Assembly (NCBI GenBank): GCA_913776825.1
Contig: CAJYPV010000011.1
Coordinates: 1 to 64,000 of the forward strand
Length of the DNA: 64,000 bases
Source: Burkholderiaceae bacterium
GTDB lineage: Bacteria > Pseudomonadota > Gammaproteobacteria > Burkholderiales > Burkholderiaceae_C
Direction: 5' to 3'
The stretch's first letter is position 1. Every line of letters starts with the position of its first letter. This document shows positions 8,762-17,682 of this stretch, one piece after another. The notes below the pieces were generated by a model, which worked only from the letters and a program-made list of their open reading frames with translations, was not told the DNA's origin and did not search any database. The translations under genes and the position numbers were made by a program.

Positions 8762-10921
8762 TCAGGTCGCTCCGCCCTGCAGGGCCGAGGTCACGATGCC
8801 GGGGGTCAGGATTTGCGGCAGGACCTGGGCGTCATCGCCCGTTCCGGCCGGATAGAACAGATACAGCGGCACGCCACTGCGGCCATGGCGGCTCAGCAGC
8901 TCGGTGATGCGCGGATCCTGGCGGGTCCAGTCGCCCTTCAGATAGGTGATGCCGCCGGTCTGGAACGCGGCCTTGACCTCGGGCGTGGACAGCGCGACCT
9001 TCTCATTGACCAGGCAGGTGATGCACCAGGACGCGGTCAGGTTGACGAACACCGGCTTGCCTTGCGCGCGGAGTTCGGTGAGCCGCTCCGGCGAGTAGGG
9101 CTCGACCGACGCCTCATGACGGGCCTGCGCGCCGGCCGATTCGGGTGATTCGGTCGTCAGCATCGGCAGCAAGGCGAAGGCCGCAGCGATGGAGGCCAGC
9201 GCGGTGATGGCGCCGGTCCAGCGGCCTCGCGGTCCCGCAAAGCGGCTGACCGTGCGCAACCAGGCCGCCAGCGCGATCAGCCCCATACCGACCAGCGCCA
9301 GCAGCACGCCCTGCGGACCGGCCTGCTGGGCCAGCACCCACACCAGCCAGATCGCCGCGCCGAACATCGGAAAGGCCAGTCCCTGCTTGAGGACTTCCAT
9401 CCAGGCCCCCGGCCGCGGCATCACTCGCTGCAGCGACGGCCACCAGGCCAGCGCCAGATACGGCACCGCCAACCCCAGGCCCAGCGCCAGGAAGACGGCC
9501 AGCAAGGGCAAAGGCGGCTGGGCCAGTGCGAACGCCATGGCTGCGCCCATGAACGGCGCGGTGCACGGCGTGGCCACCACCGTCGCCAACACGCCGGTGA
9601 AGAAGCTGCCGGTGAGACCGGGACGGCTGGCCAGGCCCTGTCCGACCCCCGCCAAGCCCGCGCCGATCTGCAACACGCCGGCCAGCGACAGGCCCATCAT
9701 GAACATCAGCCAGGCCAGCAACATCACGAACAGCGGCGAGTGAAACTGGAATCCCCAGCCCACGCTGCCGCCCGCGCTGCGCACCGCGATCAGCACCCCC
9801 GCCAGCGCGGCAAAGGCCACCAGCACACCGCCCGTGTAGGCCAGGCCATGACGACGATGTTCCGCTGCGTGACCGTTCAGGAATCCCAGCGCCTTGATCG
9901 CCAGCACCGGGAACACGCACGGCATCAGGTTGAGCACCATGCCGCCGGCGAAGGCGAGCAGCAGCGCTGTCCACAGACCGAGGCTTTCGCCGCTGGCGGA
10001 TCGGTCGGCCGGGGTGTCAGTCGCGGCCGTCGCCGTGTTGGTCGCCGCGCCTGCGCCCGGTGCGGCGGCCTGCCCACCGAGCATGCTGCTCACTTGCCAC
10101 GCCTGGCCATCGACCAGCAACAGGCCCTCGAGACGCTCGCCGACCTTGGCGGGCTGCTCGCCCAGCGGCATGCGCAGGCGCCACTGATCGCCAGCACGGT
10201 CCAGCGACGCCTTGGCCGCATGCTGAATCCGGCCCCAGTCCTGCGGCAGGAACAGCGCCTCGGTCACCGGCTTGTCTCCGGTTCCCGAAGACGGCCAGCT
10301 CACCTGCAGCTCGGCACCTTCCGCCCGAAGCGCCACCGCGAACGGGGCGGGCTGAGGCAATCGGGCGCGCGCGGTCTGCAGTGTCTGGGCGTCCTCGCTG
10401 TCCGCGGATTGGGCGACGACGGGCAGCTGGAGCGTCAGCGTCGCCTGCTGGGGAATGCATTCCTCGCGGCAGACCAGCCACGTGGCATCGGCCTTGAGCG
10501 CGACCGGGCGTCCGACCGGCAGGTTGTCCGGCAGCTTGACCTCGGTCAGCAGCAGGGCCTGGTCTTCATAGCCGTAATTGGTGATGGGGCCGACGTCGAA
10601 CCGCTTGGGCGTCGGCCATTGCATCGCCCCGGCCGTGGCGCCGTTCGGCAGCGTCCATTCGATGCTGGTCGGCTGGCCGGAATCCCCCGGGTTGCGCCAA
10701 TAGGTATGCCAATGCGGCGCGATGCGTTGTTCCAGCGCCAGCAGGACCGTCTGGCCCGGTTGGACGCGGGCGGACGCGCTGATGAGGCGGACTTCCACCT
10801 CATCGGTCCGTGATCGATCGGACGCGCTGGCGGCGACCGTTGCCGGCGCGGCGGCCGGTGCCTGAGCCCAGGCCAAAGCGGCCTGCAAGGCCAATGTGCT
10901 GAGAAGAATCAGAGAACGCAT
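8762..10921 (-). CDS. DsbD-type thiol:disulfide interchange protein
   Basis: A 719-residue membrane protein that would carry electrons from cytoplasmic thioredoxin to the periplasm. After a signal peptide, the N-terminal periplasmic domain (about 35-290) has the CREEC pair. The central CcdA-like membrane domain (about 310-560) has the two conserved cysteines in NLMPCVFPVLAIKALGF and VVATPCTAPFMGA. The C-terminal thioredoxin domain has WCITC. All redox cysteines are present. The long N-terminal domain resembles ScsB/DsbD variants more than E. coli DsbD. Confidence 0.88.
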   Translation of the reverse strand: MRSLILLSTLALQAALAWAQAPAAAPATVAASASDRSRTDEVEVRLISASARVQPGQTVLLALEQRIAPHWHTYWRNPGDSGQPTSIEWTLPNGATAGAMQWPTPKRFDVGPITNYGYEDQALLLTEVKLPDNLPVGRPVALKADATWLVCREECIPQQATLTLQLPVVAQSADSEDAQTLQTARARLPQPAPFAVALRAEGAELQVSWPSSGTGDKPVTEALFLPQDWGRIQHAAKASLDRAGDQWRLRMPLGEQPAKVGERLEGLLLVDGQAWQVSSMLGGQAAAPGAGAATNTATAATDTPADRSASGESLGLWTALLLAFAGGMVLNLMPCVFPVLAIKALGFLNGHAAEHRRHGLAYTGGVLVAFAALAGVLIAVRSAGGSVGWGFQFHSPLFVMLLAWLMFMMGLSLAGVLQIGAGLAGVGQGLASRPGLTGSFFTGVLATVVATPCTAPFMGAAMAFALAQPPLPLLAVFLALGLGLAVPYLALAWWPSLQRVMPRPGAWMEVLKQGLAFPMFGAAIWLVWVLAQQAGPQGVLLALVGMGLIALAAWLRTVSRFAGPRGRWTGAITALASIAAAFALLPMLTTESPESAGAQARHEASVEPYSPERLTELRAQGKPVFVNLTASWCITCLVNEKVALSTPEVKAAFQTGGITYLKGDWTRQDPRITELLSRHGRSGVPLYLFYPAGTGDDAQVLPQILTPGIVTSALQGGAT

Positions 10922-11243
10922 GGCCGCGATGCTAGAGGCTGTGGATGCCCCTCACAACCCAGCGGATTCTGAGGCTGAGGGCGGTGATTTCTGCAGGGGT
11001 TGGGACGCGTCGGAGATGGGCAGTGTCAGGGTCCGCGTCTGACCGCTTCCGACGCCGATTCCTTGTTTCCTTACTTTCCGGTTGGCGGAAATCCGAGATC
11101 CATGTCTGTCGGGAATCGATGCGTCCTTGTTGAGGGCAGCGCGCTGCGGCGCCGGCCTTGGGCCGATCAAGCGCCAGGACGACCGATCTGCCTGAGACAC
11201 GGCGATTGGCGCCATTGGGGACCCATTCCACCCGGAAAACATG

Positions 11244-11780
11244 TCAAAAAAATGCGTAGACCCTGACCAACCCTGACAAGTCTTGGTTGGGCGCGCGAAG
11301 GGACAGAGCCGCGACGCATCTGCTCCGATCCGTGTCAGGACTTCGAAATGGCAATTCCCTCGAGAAAAACGATGAGAAGGTGACAGTTGCTGACAGTCGG
11401 CCATCGGAATCTCGAGTCCTGGAGAGCAACACGGCCATGACAACGCGCGAATGACGCAGAGACGCTTCAAAAAATGATCAGACCCTGACATCACCTGACA
11501 GCATGCGACAGGGGTCGATCCGAAGACTTGGGCGCGGCTTTGCGAATGCGTCGTCGGATGACGCCAATCGCGCTGAAAAATGCGGTGAGGCTGACAACCT
11601 GCTGCCATTGATAGCGGCGTTTCCGCATCGCAGGTCCGGTCCGAATCGGCTTTCGACATCGATGCAGAGATCAGCTCGAAAAAATGAGCAGACCCTGAAA
11701 GCTGCTGACATCCGAAAACGAGGTTTTCCGCTTTCATGGCGAGACAAACCATCGGCTCCAAAAAGAGAGCTGAGGTTTGT
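11244..11780. repeat. Decayed array of repeats with ~105-bp period
   Basis: In the 911-bp gene-free gap between the DsbD-type gene and the next gene, a core recurs near 11244, 11361, 11469, 11574 and 11679, with a partial copy near 11757. In plus orientation the best copies read AAAAAATGAKCAGACCCTGA, then a second CTGACA. Successive cores are about 104-117 bp apart (about 80 for the last). The spacing is not a multiple of three, and the cores fall in different frames, so this is DNA- or RNA-level repetition. In minus orientation the cores look like short stems followed by T5-6. Function unknown. Confidence 0.7.
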
Positions 11781-11832
11781 CCGCCGTGATGAACCAGTCA
11801 CCCGCGCGGCGGGCCCGGCGATCAATCCGCGA

Positions 11833-13005
11833 TCACTTGCTGGCGGCGCCTGTCCACACCCGCATCACGCGGTAGGGCGGCACGCCTTCATCGGCGCCAC
11901 CGGTGAAGGACGGCGATTTGTAGAGCTGATTGATGGAGACATAGAGCCAGTCGTCCCCACCGAAGTGCAGGCTGTCGGGCCAGTCCAGACGCGGGTCTCG
12001 CACCACGGGCGTGAGCTGGCCGTTCGGTCCCAATTGGTCGATGCCGTGATCGTTGAGGTTGGTGAAGTAATGCACCCCCTTGGCGCTGGTGGTCGCGCCA
12101 TCGGAGACCGGTTTCGGGCCCACGCGCCGGATGGCGGCGGCGGTCTGCGCATCGCTGACGCCGATGCGCAACTGCTTTGCCGGCACCGAGTACCAGGTCT
12201 TGCCATTCATCGCCCCGAAGAACACCGTGCGACGGTCCGCCGACAGGGTGATCGGATTCACCGCCACCCTGGCCGGGCCGCCCTGGAACTGGATGGCCTT
12301 GCCGTCGATGACCATGGTGGCATCCGGCTCGGCCTGCAGGCTGGGATGACCGCTGAAACGGCGCGCCTGACCGGTCGCGATCTCGACCGCAATCAGACCC
12401 GGATTGGCGATGTCGGCCAGATAGACCCATCCGTCACGGTCATCCACGGCCAGGTCCTGCACGAAGCTGCCCTTGGGCGCCACCGCTGCGGGGATTTCGA
12501 GGCGATGCACCGTCCGTCCCGTAGCGATGTCGAAAGCCCAGACGCGCGTCTTGCCCAGTTTCAGGCCCATGTCGGTGATCCACACCCGCTGACGGCTGTC
12601 GATGGTGATGCCCAGCGGGGAGTCGATCTGATCGTCGTTGGGAGCGCCGGCACCGCGTTGCAACTCGACGCTGGGCCAGGGCCGGTAGGTGTCGCGACCG
12701 GTGATTTCGATCAATTGCGCCGCCGCCGGCGCGCCCAGCGGATGCACGGTGGCGAAGAGCCTTCCCTTGGCCGCCGGCGCCACGTTGCCCGGCCGGATCT
12801 GCAGCTCGGCGACCACCTCCAGCGTGCCGGGGGTGACGGCCAGCGCCGCCGACACGCTCGCCGCCGTCAGCAGGGTGGCCAGCGAGAGTGATCGAAGCAG
12901 CGACCCGCCCGTTCGGCGGGCTTGGCCAGCGGCTGTGACGCTCGAAGAGCCGCGTTCGGCGGCGCTCAGGTGTGGAGGAGGGGAGGTCTGGAAAGAGTTC
13001 GACAT
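11833..13005 (-). CDS. Major royal jelly protein (yellow)-family protein, exported
   Basis: A 390-residue protein with a signal peptide (SLLRSLSLATLLTAASVSAALA) and a beta-propeller-like body. DDQIDSPLGITIDSRQRVWITDMG, FVQDLAVDDRDGWVYLADIANPGLI and GVHYFTNLNDHGIDQL match the bacterial MRJP/yellow family, sometimes annotated as L-dopachrome tautomerase-related. Its role in bacteria is not established. ATG 13005 is used; GTG 13014 is an alternative. It stands alone next to the repeat array. Confidence 0.85.
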   Translation of the reverse strand: MSNSFQTSPPPHLSAAERGSSSVTAAGQARRTGGSLLRSLSLATLLTAASVSAALAVTPGTLEVVAELQIRPGNVAPAAKGRLFATVHPLGAPAAAQLIEITGRDTYRPWPSVELQRGAGAPNDDQIDSPLGITIDSRQRVWITDMGLKLGKTRVWAFDIATGRTVHRLEIPAAVAPKGSFVQDLAVDDRDGWVYLADIANPGLIAVEIATGQARRFSGHPSLQAEPDATMVIDGKAIQFQGGPARVAVNPITLSADRRTVFFGAMNGKTWYSVPAKQLRIGVSDAQTAAAIRRVGPKPVSDGATTSAKGVHYFTNLNDHGIDQLGPNGQLTPVVRDPRLDWPDSLHFGGDDWLYVSINQLYKSPSFTGGADEGVPPYRVMRVWTGAASK

Positions 13006-13178
13006 GGACGACACGCGGAGTGAAGAAACAAGCCGCTCAGTCTGGTGTGTCGATGCGCCTGGAGGAAGCCGGCTGGCAAGGAACGTCTTTCAAATGACGC
13101 TTGAAAATGGGCAGTCAATATCCTCTTTCGTTTTCAGATGGAAACAGTTGGACGTGCAGCTCATGCCACCGGCGTCGC

Positions 13179-13838
13179 TCACACCGAGAACGACCATTCC
13201 AGAATGCTCGCCCGATCCGCGCGATGGGCACGCGCCGCGCGGGCCCGTGCCGCCTCGACCCAGCGTTTGGCCAAGGGGAACGGGCCGAAGCCGGATTCCG
13301 CATTGATGTGGCCCACCAGCCCGAGGTTGCTGTAGCTGCTGCCCCAGCGGGTGGCCCAGCGCAGCGCGCTGGCGGCGCTCATCCAGGGGTCGTTCTGGCT
13401 GGCGATGAGGCTGCTCGGTCGGCCCAGCCGCTGATGCGGCAGGCGCTCGGACAATCCGAACTTGTCCGGCTCCGCCGGGGCGACGAAGAGCACCTCCCGT
13501 ACCGGCGAATCGGGATGCTGGCGCAGGTAATGCGCCAGGGCCAGGCAGCCGAAGCTGTGCGCGACAGCGATCCATTCCCCATCACCGGCATGGCTCAGGC
13601 GGGACTGTATGCGGTCGGCCCAGCGGTCCAGATCCGGTTGACTGAAGTCCCGTTGGCGCACTCGATGGGCATCGCGGTATTGCTGTTCCAGCCAGGTTTG
13701 CCAGTGCGCCGGGCCGCTGTCGTGCAGCCCCGGCACGATCAGCAAGCGAGGCGAGGCCGCACCCGGTCGCAGCGTGCGAGCGGAGGGGGCTGTGAACGGC
13801 GCGGATGACGCGGTTGAAGCGGGCAGGGCAGTGGGCAC
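13179..13838 (-). CDS. RBBP9/YdeN-family alpha/beta hydrolase
   Basis: A 219-residue putative serine hydrolase. LLIVPGLHDSGPAHWQTWLE and the nucleophile elbow VAHSFGCLALAHYL are typical of the family. The catalytic histidine is probably in LVGHINAESGFG, and an aspartate precedes it in ASQNDPW. GTG 13838 has a well-placed GAGGAG site. It ends 16 bp upstream of where the mop gene stops, so the two are probably co-transcribed. A paralogue lies at 32576-33202. Confidence 0.85.
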   Translation of the reverse strand: MPTALPASTASSAPFTAPSARTLRPGAASPRLLIVPGLHDSGPAHWQTWLEQQYRDAHRVRQRDFSQPDLDRWADRIQSRLSHAGDGEWIAVAHSFGCLALAHYLRQHPDSPVREVLFVAPAEPDKFGLSERLPHQRLGRPSSLIASQNDPWMSAASALRWATRWGSSYSNLGLVGHINAESGFGPFPLAKRWVEAARARAARAHRADRASILEWSFSV

Positions 13839-13854
13839 GATGGACTCCTCGCGC

Positions 13855-14073
13855 TCACAGCGTGGCGATGGACACTTCGGTCGACTTGACCAGCGCGACG
13901 ACTTCCTTGCCGACGGTCAGGTTCAGCTCCTTCACCGAACGGGTCGTGATCACCGAAGTGACGACCAGTCCGGCGGCGGTCTGCACATCGACTTCCGACA
14001 CCACGGGTCCCTCGATGATTTCCTTGATGGTGCCTCGGAACTGATTGCGGACATTGATGGCGCTGATGGTCAT
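13855..14073 (-). CDS. Mop/TOBE-domain molybdate-binding protein
   Basis: A 72-residue single-domain molbindin. It contains the TOBE fold sequence MTISAINVRNQFRGTIKEI, EGPVVSEVDVQ and the C-terminal LNLTVGKEVVALVKSTEVSI, which form the oxyanion-binding oligomer in Mop proteins. Likely cytoplasmic storage or buffering of molybdate. Probably first gene of a two-gene unit with the hydrolase downstream. The 319-bp gap to 14393 shows no further gene; it holds a direct repeat CGGTAAAGC near 14250-14270. Confidence 0.9.
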   Translation of the reverse strand: MTISAINVRNQFRGTIKEIIEGPVVSEVDVQTAAGLVVTSVITTRSVKELNLTVGKEVVALVKSTEVSIATL

Positions 14074-14392
14074 GGCGACTCCCGGATGAATGGCCTTCAG
14101 CTTAGGCAGACGGCCTTCTGCACTGAACGAAGCCTTGCGACCATGGTCATGCGACGGATTCATAAGGACCCCGACGCCCGCGCGCGGATCTGTCTGGGTA
14201 CACCTCCGGATCTCATTCCGGACGACGCGGTCATCCCATCGAGCGACTCGCCGGTAAAGCATCGGTAAAGCGCCTGTCTCCTCGGATGACCCCGCACGGG
14301 TCGTCACGGACCGGCAGGCACAATTCCGCATCCCTGCGGGTGCTTGCCCCAGGCCCCTCATCCCTCCAGCGGCCCCTGTGGGCCTTCGGTCC

Positions 14393-15433
14393 ATGCTCAG
14401 TTCAATCGCTCGCGGCCTGACCGCACTCACCATGCTGGCTGCCGGTTGCGGCCAGGCCTTCGGCTTCGGCGCGGTCGGCCACAACACCGTCGGCGACATC
14501 GCCGCCCAACTCATCAAAGGCCATCGCGCCGAGACGGAAGTCCGCCGCATCCTGGGACCGGTCTCTCTGCGCGACATCGCGGTCTGGGACGACTGCGTGA
14601 AGGGCATCGACGTCTACAACGACTTCAAATACGCGGTGACCGGCCGATTCCCCGAATGCGCGGTGTTTGAGAACAACCCCGACGAAGAAGCCCGCATGCG
14701 CGACTACGTCAAGCGCAACAACGAGCAGTGCCATCCCAAGCCCGGCGACGAGAACTGCCACAAGCAGTACCACTACGCCAATGTCGCCATCCAGCGCGGC
14801 CGCTATGTGTCCGGCGCGGTGGGCACCAGCGACCATGACCTGGTGCCGGCGCTGCAGGCGGCGATTCTGGTGCTGAAGGGCCAGAAGGCACCCGGCCCGA
14901 TGGACTTCAATGAGCGGGAAGCGCTGGCGCTGGTGGTCCATGCGCTGGGCGACATGCATCAGCCACTGCACATGGGATCGCTCTACCTGGACGGCGACGG
15001 CCTTCCCTACGATCCGGACGAGAAGGGCGCCGATCCGCAGACCCATACGGTCGGTGGCAATGCGATCACGCTGCCGCGCCCGGACGGCACGCCCGGCGGC
15101 AATCTGCACAGCTACTGGGATGGGCTGCCCAACCGCCTGAGCGCCGATCAACTGGCCGCCTTGCCGGGACTGGCGCGCAAGCAGCCGGCCTCGTCCGGTT
15201 CGCCCGACACCTGGGTCACCGACTGGGCGAGTGAATCCCTGCTGCAGGCTCGTGTGGCGTTCGACGGCATGACCTTCGGCCCACGTCAGCCCAGCCTGCG
15301 CGGTCCGCGCTGGCTGGCCAAGCCGCCGGCCGACTACGACGCCCGCAGCACCGAGCAGATCCGTCTGCAGTTGGTGAAGGGTGGCGCCCGTCTGGCAGAA
15401 CTGCTGCAAAGCATCTGGCCGGACAAGCGCTGA
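14393..15433 (+). CDS. S1/P1-family nuclease, exported
   Basis: A 346-residue zinc-dependent single-strand nuclease-like protein with a signal peptide (MLSSIARGLTALTMLAAGCGQA). The mature N-terminus FGFGAVGHNTVGDIA, then HALGDMHQPLHMG and GGNLHSYWDGLPN carry the histidines and aspartates that bind three zinc ions in S1/P1 nucleases. Length fits exported bacterial members. GTG 14378 is an alternative start. An intrinsic terminator follows at 15488. Confidence 0.9.
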   Translation: MLSSIARGLTALTMLAAGCGQAFGFGAVGHNTVGDIAAQLIKGHRAETEVRRILGPVSLRDIAVWDDCVKGIDVYNDFKYAVTGRFPECAVFENNPDEEARMRDYVKRNNEQCHPKPGDENCHKQYHYANVAIQRGRYVSGAVGTSDHDLVPALQAAILVLKGQKAPGPMDFNEREALALVVHALGDMHQPLHMGSLYLDGDGLPYDPDEKGADPQTHTVGGNAITLPRPDGTPGGNLHSYWDGLPNRLSADQLAALPGLARKQPASSGSPDTWVTDWASESLLQARVAFDGMTFGPRQPSLRGPRWLAKPPADYDARSTEQIRLQLVKGGARLAELLQSIWPDKR

Positions 15434-15487
15434 CCGATCGCCACCGGCGGCCTGTCAGCCGCCGACGGGATCCGCTGACCCCACCGC

Positions 15488-15523
15488 AAGCCCCGCGTGA
15501 GCCTCGCCTCCGCGGGGCTTTTT
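15488..15523 (+). terminator. Intrinsic terminator after the S1/P1 nuclease gene
   Basis: AAGCCCCGC pairs with GCGGGGCTT around a 15-nt loop and ends in five T. It sits 55 bp after the stop codon. Confidence 0.85.
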
Positions 15524-15670
15524 CGTGGGCGAACGGGCCGACCGCTCGCTACCTTCCCATCGCCACAGCGGAAGCGCTTGCGCTCGGCGCTGCTGCGCGA
15601 TGGCGCGCGAGCAGCGCCCATATCGCTCATTTCGACTGAGTTTTGGCCGAGTTTTGCCCGTTCACAACCC

Positions 15671-15870
15671 TGTGGACGGTTCCGGGACAACCGCCTGCTT
15701 GTCCACAGCGCGGACCGGTTTTGAAAAGTTGTTGTTGGTGAGTCCCGCGATCCAAGCCTGTCCGCCCACATGGTTTGGCCGCGCGCAAGTGGTTGATCGG
15801 CAAGGCGTTTCGGACGTTTTCCACAGAAGTGGTCAAACACCTATTAATACGACCAAGGAGATATTCAAGA
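15671..15870 (+). promoter_or_regulatory. DnaA-box-like module, copy 1, upstream of queD
   Basis: Three TGTGGA/TCCACA sites: TGTGGACGG at 15671, TTGTCCACA at 15699-15707 and TTTTCCACA at 15817-15825. They are followed by an AT-rich stretch (about 15835-15880). The same order and spacing (28 and 118 bp here, 28 and 119 bp there) recur at 17683-17882, with scattered matches between the boxes. It precedes queD at 15909. It could be a DnaA-controlled promoter or part of a replication origin. The rest of the 15434-15908 gap shows only the terminator. Confidence 0.6.
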
Positions 15871-15908
15871 CAAGGAATAAGAAAAAGCGGACATGTCACA
15901 CTCTCGGG

Positions 15909-17021
15909 ATGTCTTCATCTCCCTCTCATTTGTTCACCGCCTCGGCGGCGTTCGAATCAGCCTGTCAGATCGATGCCTTGCCCGTGGGGCATCGCAGTCG
16001 CGGTCTGCATGGCCACAGTTATCTGGCCACGGTCCGCGCGCAATTGCCGGACGGCTGGGCCCCCTTCCCAGGATCGGAAGTCCATGCGCTGCGGGACTGT
16101 CTGGAGCGCTGCGTCGCGCCGCTGGATCACGCGCTGTTGAACGCCCACATCGCCCAGCCCACCGACGAGAACATCGCCCGCTGGATCCGCCATCGGCTGG
16201 AAACCGAATTCGGCGTGCCGGGCATCACCCAGGTCGGCATCCACAGCACCGCGAACTCGGGCGTGGACCTGGATGCATCGGGTCAGGCACATGTCTGGCG
16301 CCGTTATCGCTTCCAGGCCGCGCATCAGTTGCCCAACGTCCCGATGGGCCACAAGTGCGGCCGGATGCACGGTCATGGCTTCGAGCTGATCCTGCATGCC
16401 AACCAGGACCTCGGTGAGCGCGACCTGAGCATCGATTACGACCACCTCGACGCGATCTGGGCGCCGTATCACGCCCAGCTGAACTACCACTGCCTCAACG
16501 AGATCGAGGGCCTGTCCAATCCCACCAGCGAGGTCATTTCCTCCTGGCTGTGGGCGCGCCTCAAGCCTCAGCTGCCGGAGCTGAGCTGGGTCACCGTCTA
16601 CGAGACCGGCTCCAGCGGCGCCAACTTCGATGGCGAGCGCTACCGGATCTGGAAGGAATTCACCCTCGACAGCGCGGTGAAGCTCCAACGCGCGCCCAGC
16701 GGCCATCCGCTCGCCGGCATCCACGGCCACACCTTCACCCTGCGCCTGCATCTGAGCGCGCTGCTGGACGAGGTCTATGGCTGGGCCATGGACTTCGGCG
16801 ATGTGAAGCGGCTGTTCGATCCGATCTTCAAGTCGCTGGACCACCAACCGCTGCATGAACTGCCCGGCCTGGCGGATGCGGACACGGCCTCGCTCGCAGC
16901 CTGGGTGCTGCGGGAGGCGCAGGCGCAGCTGGCGCCGCTGGAACGCGTCGACCTGTTCGAGACCCGCGGCAGCGGCGTGATCGTCAGCCAGGGCCCGTTC
17001 GAGGAGCTGATTCCGGTATGA
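15909..17021 (+). CDS. Triple-domain 6-carboxytetrahydropterin synthase-like protein (QueD family)
   Basis: A 370-residue protein made of three PTPS/QueD-like domains (about 1-125, 128-245, 248-370); ordinary QueD has about 120-150 residues. The middle domain keeps the zinc histidines H139, H154, H156 and the catalytic C150 (AAHQL, GHKCGRMHGHGF). The first and third domains keep HGH (34-36, 272-274) but lack the first zinc histidine, and the cysteine position is S30 and L268. So one active and two degenerate domains are likely. It overlaps queE by 4 bp, which supports a role in queuosine precursor synthesis. Confidence 0.88.
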   Translation: MSSSPSHLFTASAAFESACQIDALPVGHRSRGLHGHSYLATVRAQLPDGWAPFPGSEVHALRDCLERCVAPLDHALLNAHIAQPTDENIARWIRHRLETEFGVPGITQVGIHSTANSGVDLDASGQAHVWRRYRFQAAHQLPNVPMGHKCGRMHGHGFELILHANQDLGERDLSIDYDHLDAIWAPYHAQLNYHCLNEIEGLSNPTSEVISSWLWARLKPQLPELSWVTVYETGSSGANFDGERYRIWKEFTLDSAVKLQRAPSGHPLAGIHGHTFTLRLHLSALLDEVYGWAMDFGDVKRLFDPIFKSLDHQPLHELPGLADADTASLAAWVLREAQAQLAPLERVDLFETRGSGVIVSQGPFEELIPV

Positions 17022-17653
17022 CCTACGCCGTCAAGGAAATGTTCTACACGCTGCAGGGCGAGGGCGCGCAAGCGGGCCGTGCAGCCGTGTTCTGCCGCTT
17101 CGCCGGATGCAACCTCTGGAGCGGCCGGGAACAAGACCGCGTCGAGGCGGTCTGCACCTTCTGCGATACCGATTTCGTGGGCACCGATGGCCAGGGCGGC
17201 GGCAAGTTCGCCACGGCCGAGGCGCTGGCGGACGCGATCGCGGAGAAATGGCCCAAAGAGCAGCCGGGGCGCCCCTACGTCGTGTGCACGGGCGGAGAAC
17301 CGCTGCTGCAGCTGGATGCGCCGCTGATCGAGGCCTTGCATGCCCGTGGCTTCGAAATCGCGGTGGAGACCAATGGCACTCAGCCCGCGCCCGAGGGGCT
17401 GGACTGGATCTGCGTCAGCCCCAAGGCCGATGCCGAGCTGGTGCTGACCCGCGGTCATGAGCTGAAGCTGGTCTATCCGCAGCCGCTGGCGCCACCCGAG
17501 CGGTTCGCCGATCTGGCCTTCGACCACTTCTTCCTGCAGCCGATGGATTCGATCCTGCAGCGCCAGAACACCCGTGACGCGGTGGCCTATTGCATGGCCC
17601 ATCCGCAGTGGCGGCTGTCGATCCAGATGCACAAGGTGGTCGGCATAGACTGA
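17018..17653 (+). CDS. queE: 7-carboxy-7-deazaguanine synthase QueE
   Basis: A 211-residue radical-SAM enzyme that converts 6-carboxytetrahydropterin to 7-carboxy-7-deazaguanine for queuosine. The cluster cysteines C31, C46 and C49 are spaced C-x14-C-x2-C, the insertion type seen in many QueE proteins, and GEGAQAGRAAVFCRFAGCN and TGGEPLLQLD are present. The start ATG overlaps the stop of the QueD-like gene (ATGA), so translation is probably coupled. Confidence 0.95.
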   Translation: MTYAVKEMFYTLQGEGAQAGRAAVFCRFAGCNLWSGREQDRVEAVCTFCDTDFVGTDGQGGGKFATAEALADAIAEKWPKEQPGRPYVVCTGGEPLLQLDAPLIEALHARGFEIAVETNGTQPAPEGLDWICVSPKADAELVLTRGHELKLVYPQPLAPPERFADLAFDHFFLQPMDSILQRQNTRDAVAYCMAHPQWRLSIQMHKVVGID

Positions 17654-17682
17654 AAGTTGTTAGCCTGTAAAGCCAACAAGGC

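Noticed and set aside
10952-11761. Minus-strand ORF of 269 codons across the repeat array, with recurring C-Q-x-x-S-G-S-x-H-F peptides
   Set aside because: Repeats change frame between units (the copy near 11574 is in another frame), and there is no ribosome site or domain. The repetition is at DNA level.
11244-11780. CRISPR array
   Set aside because: Cores are degenerate, about 40 nt with spacers of about 65 nt, and no cas genes are near. CRISPR repeats are nearly identical and regular.
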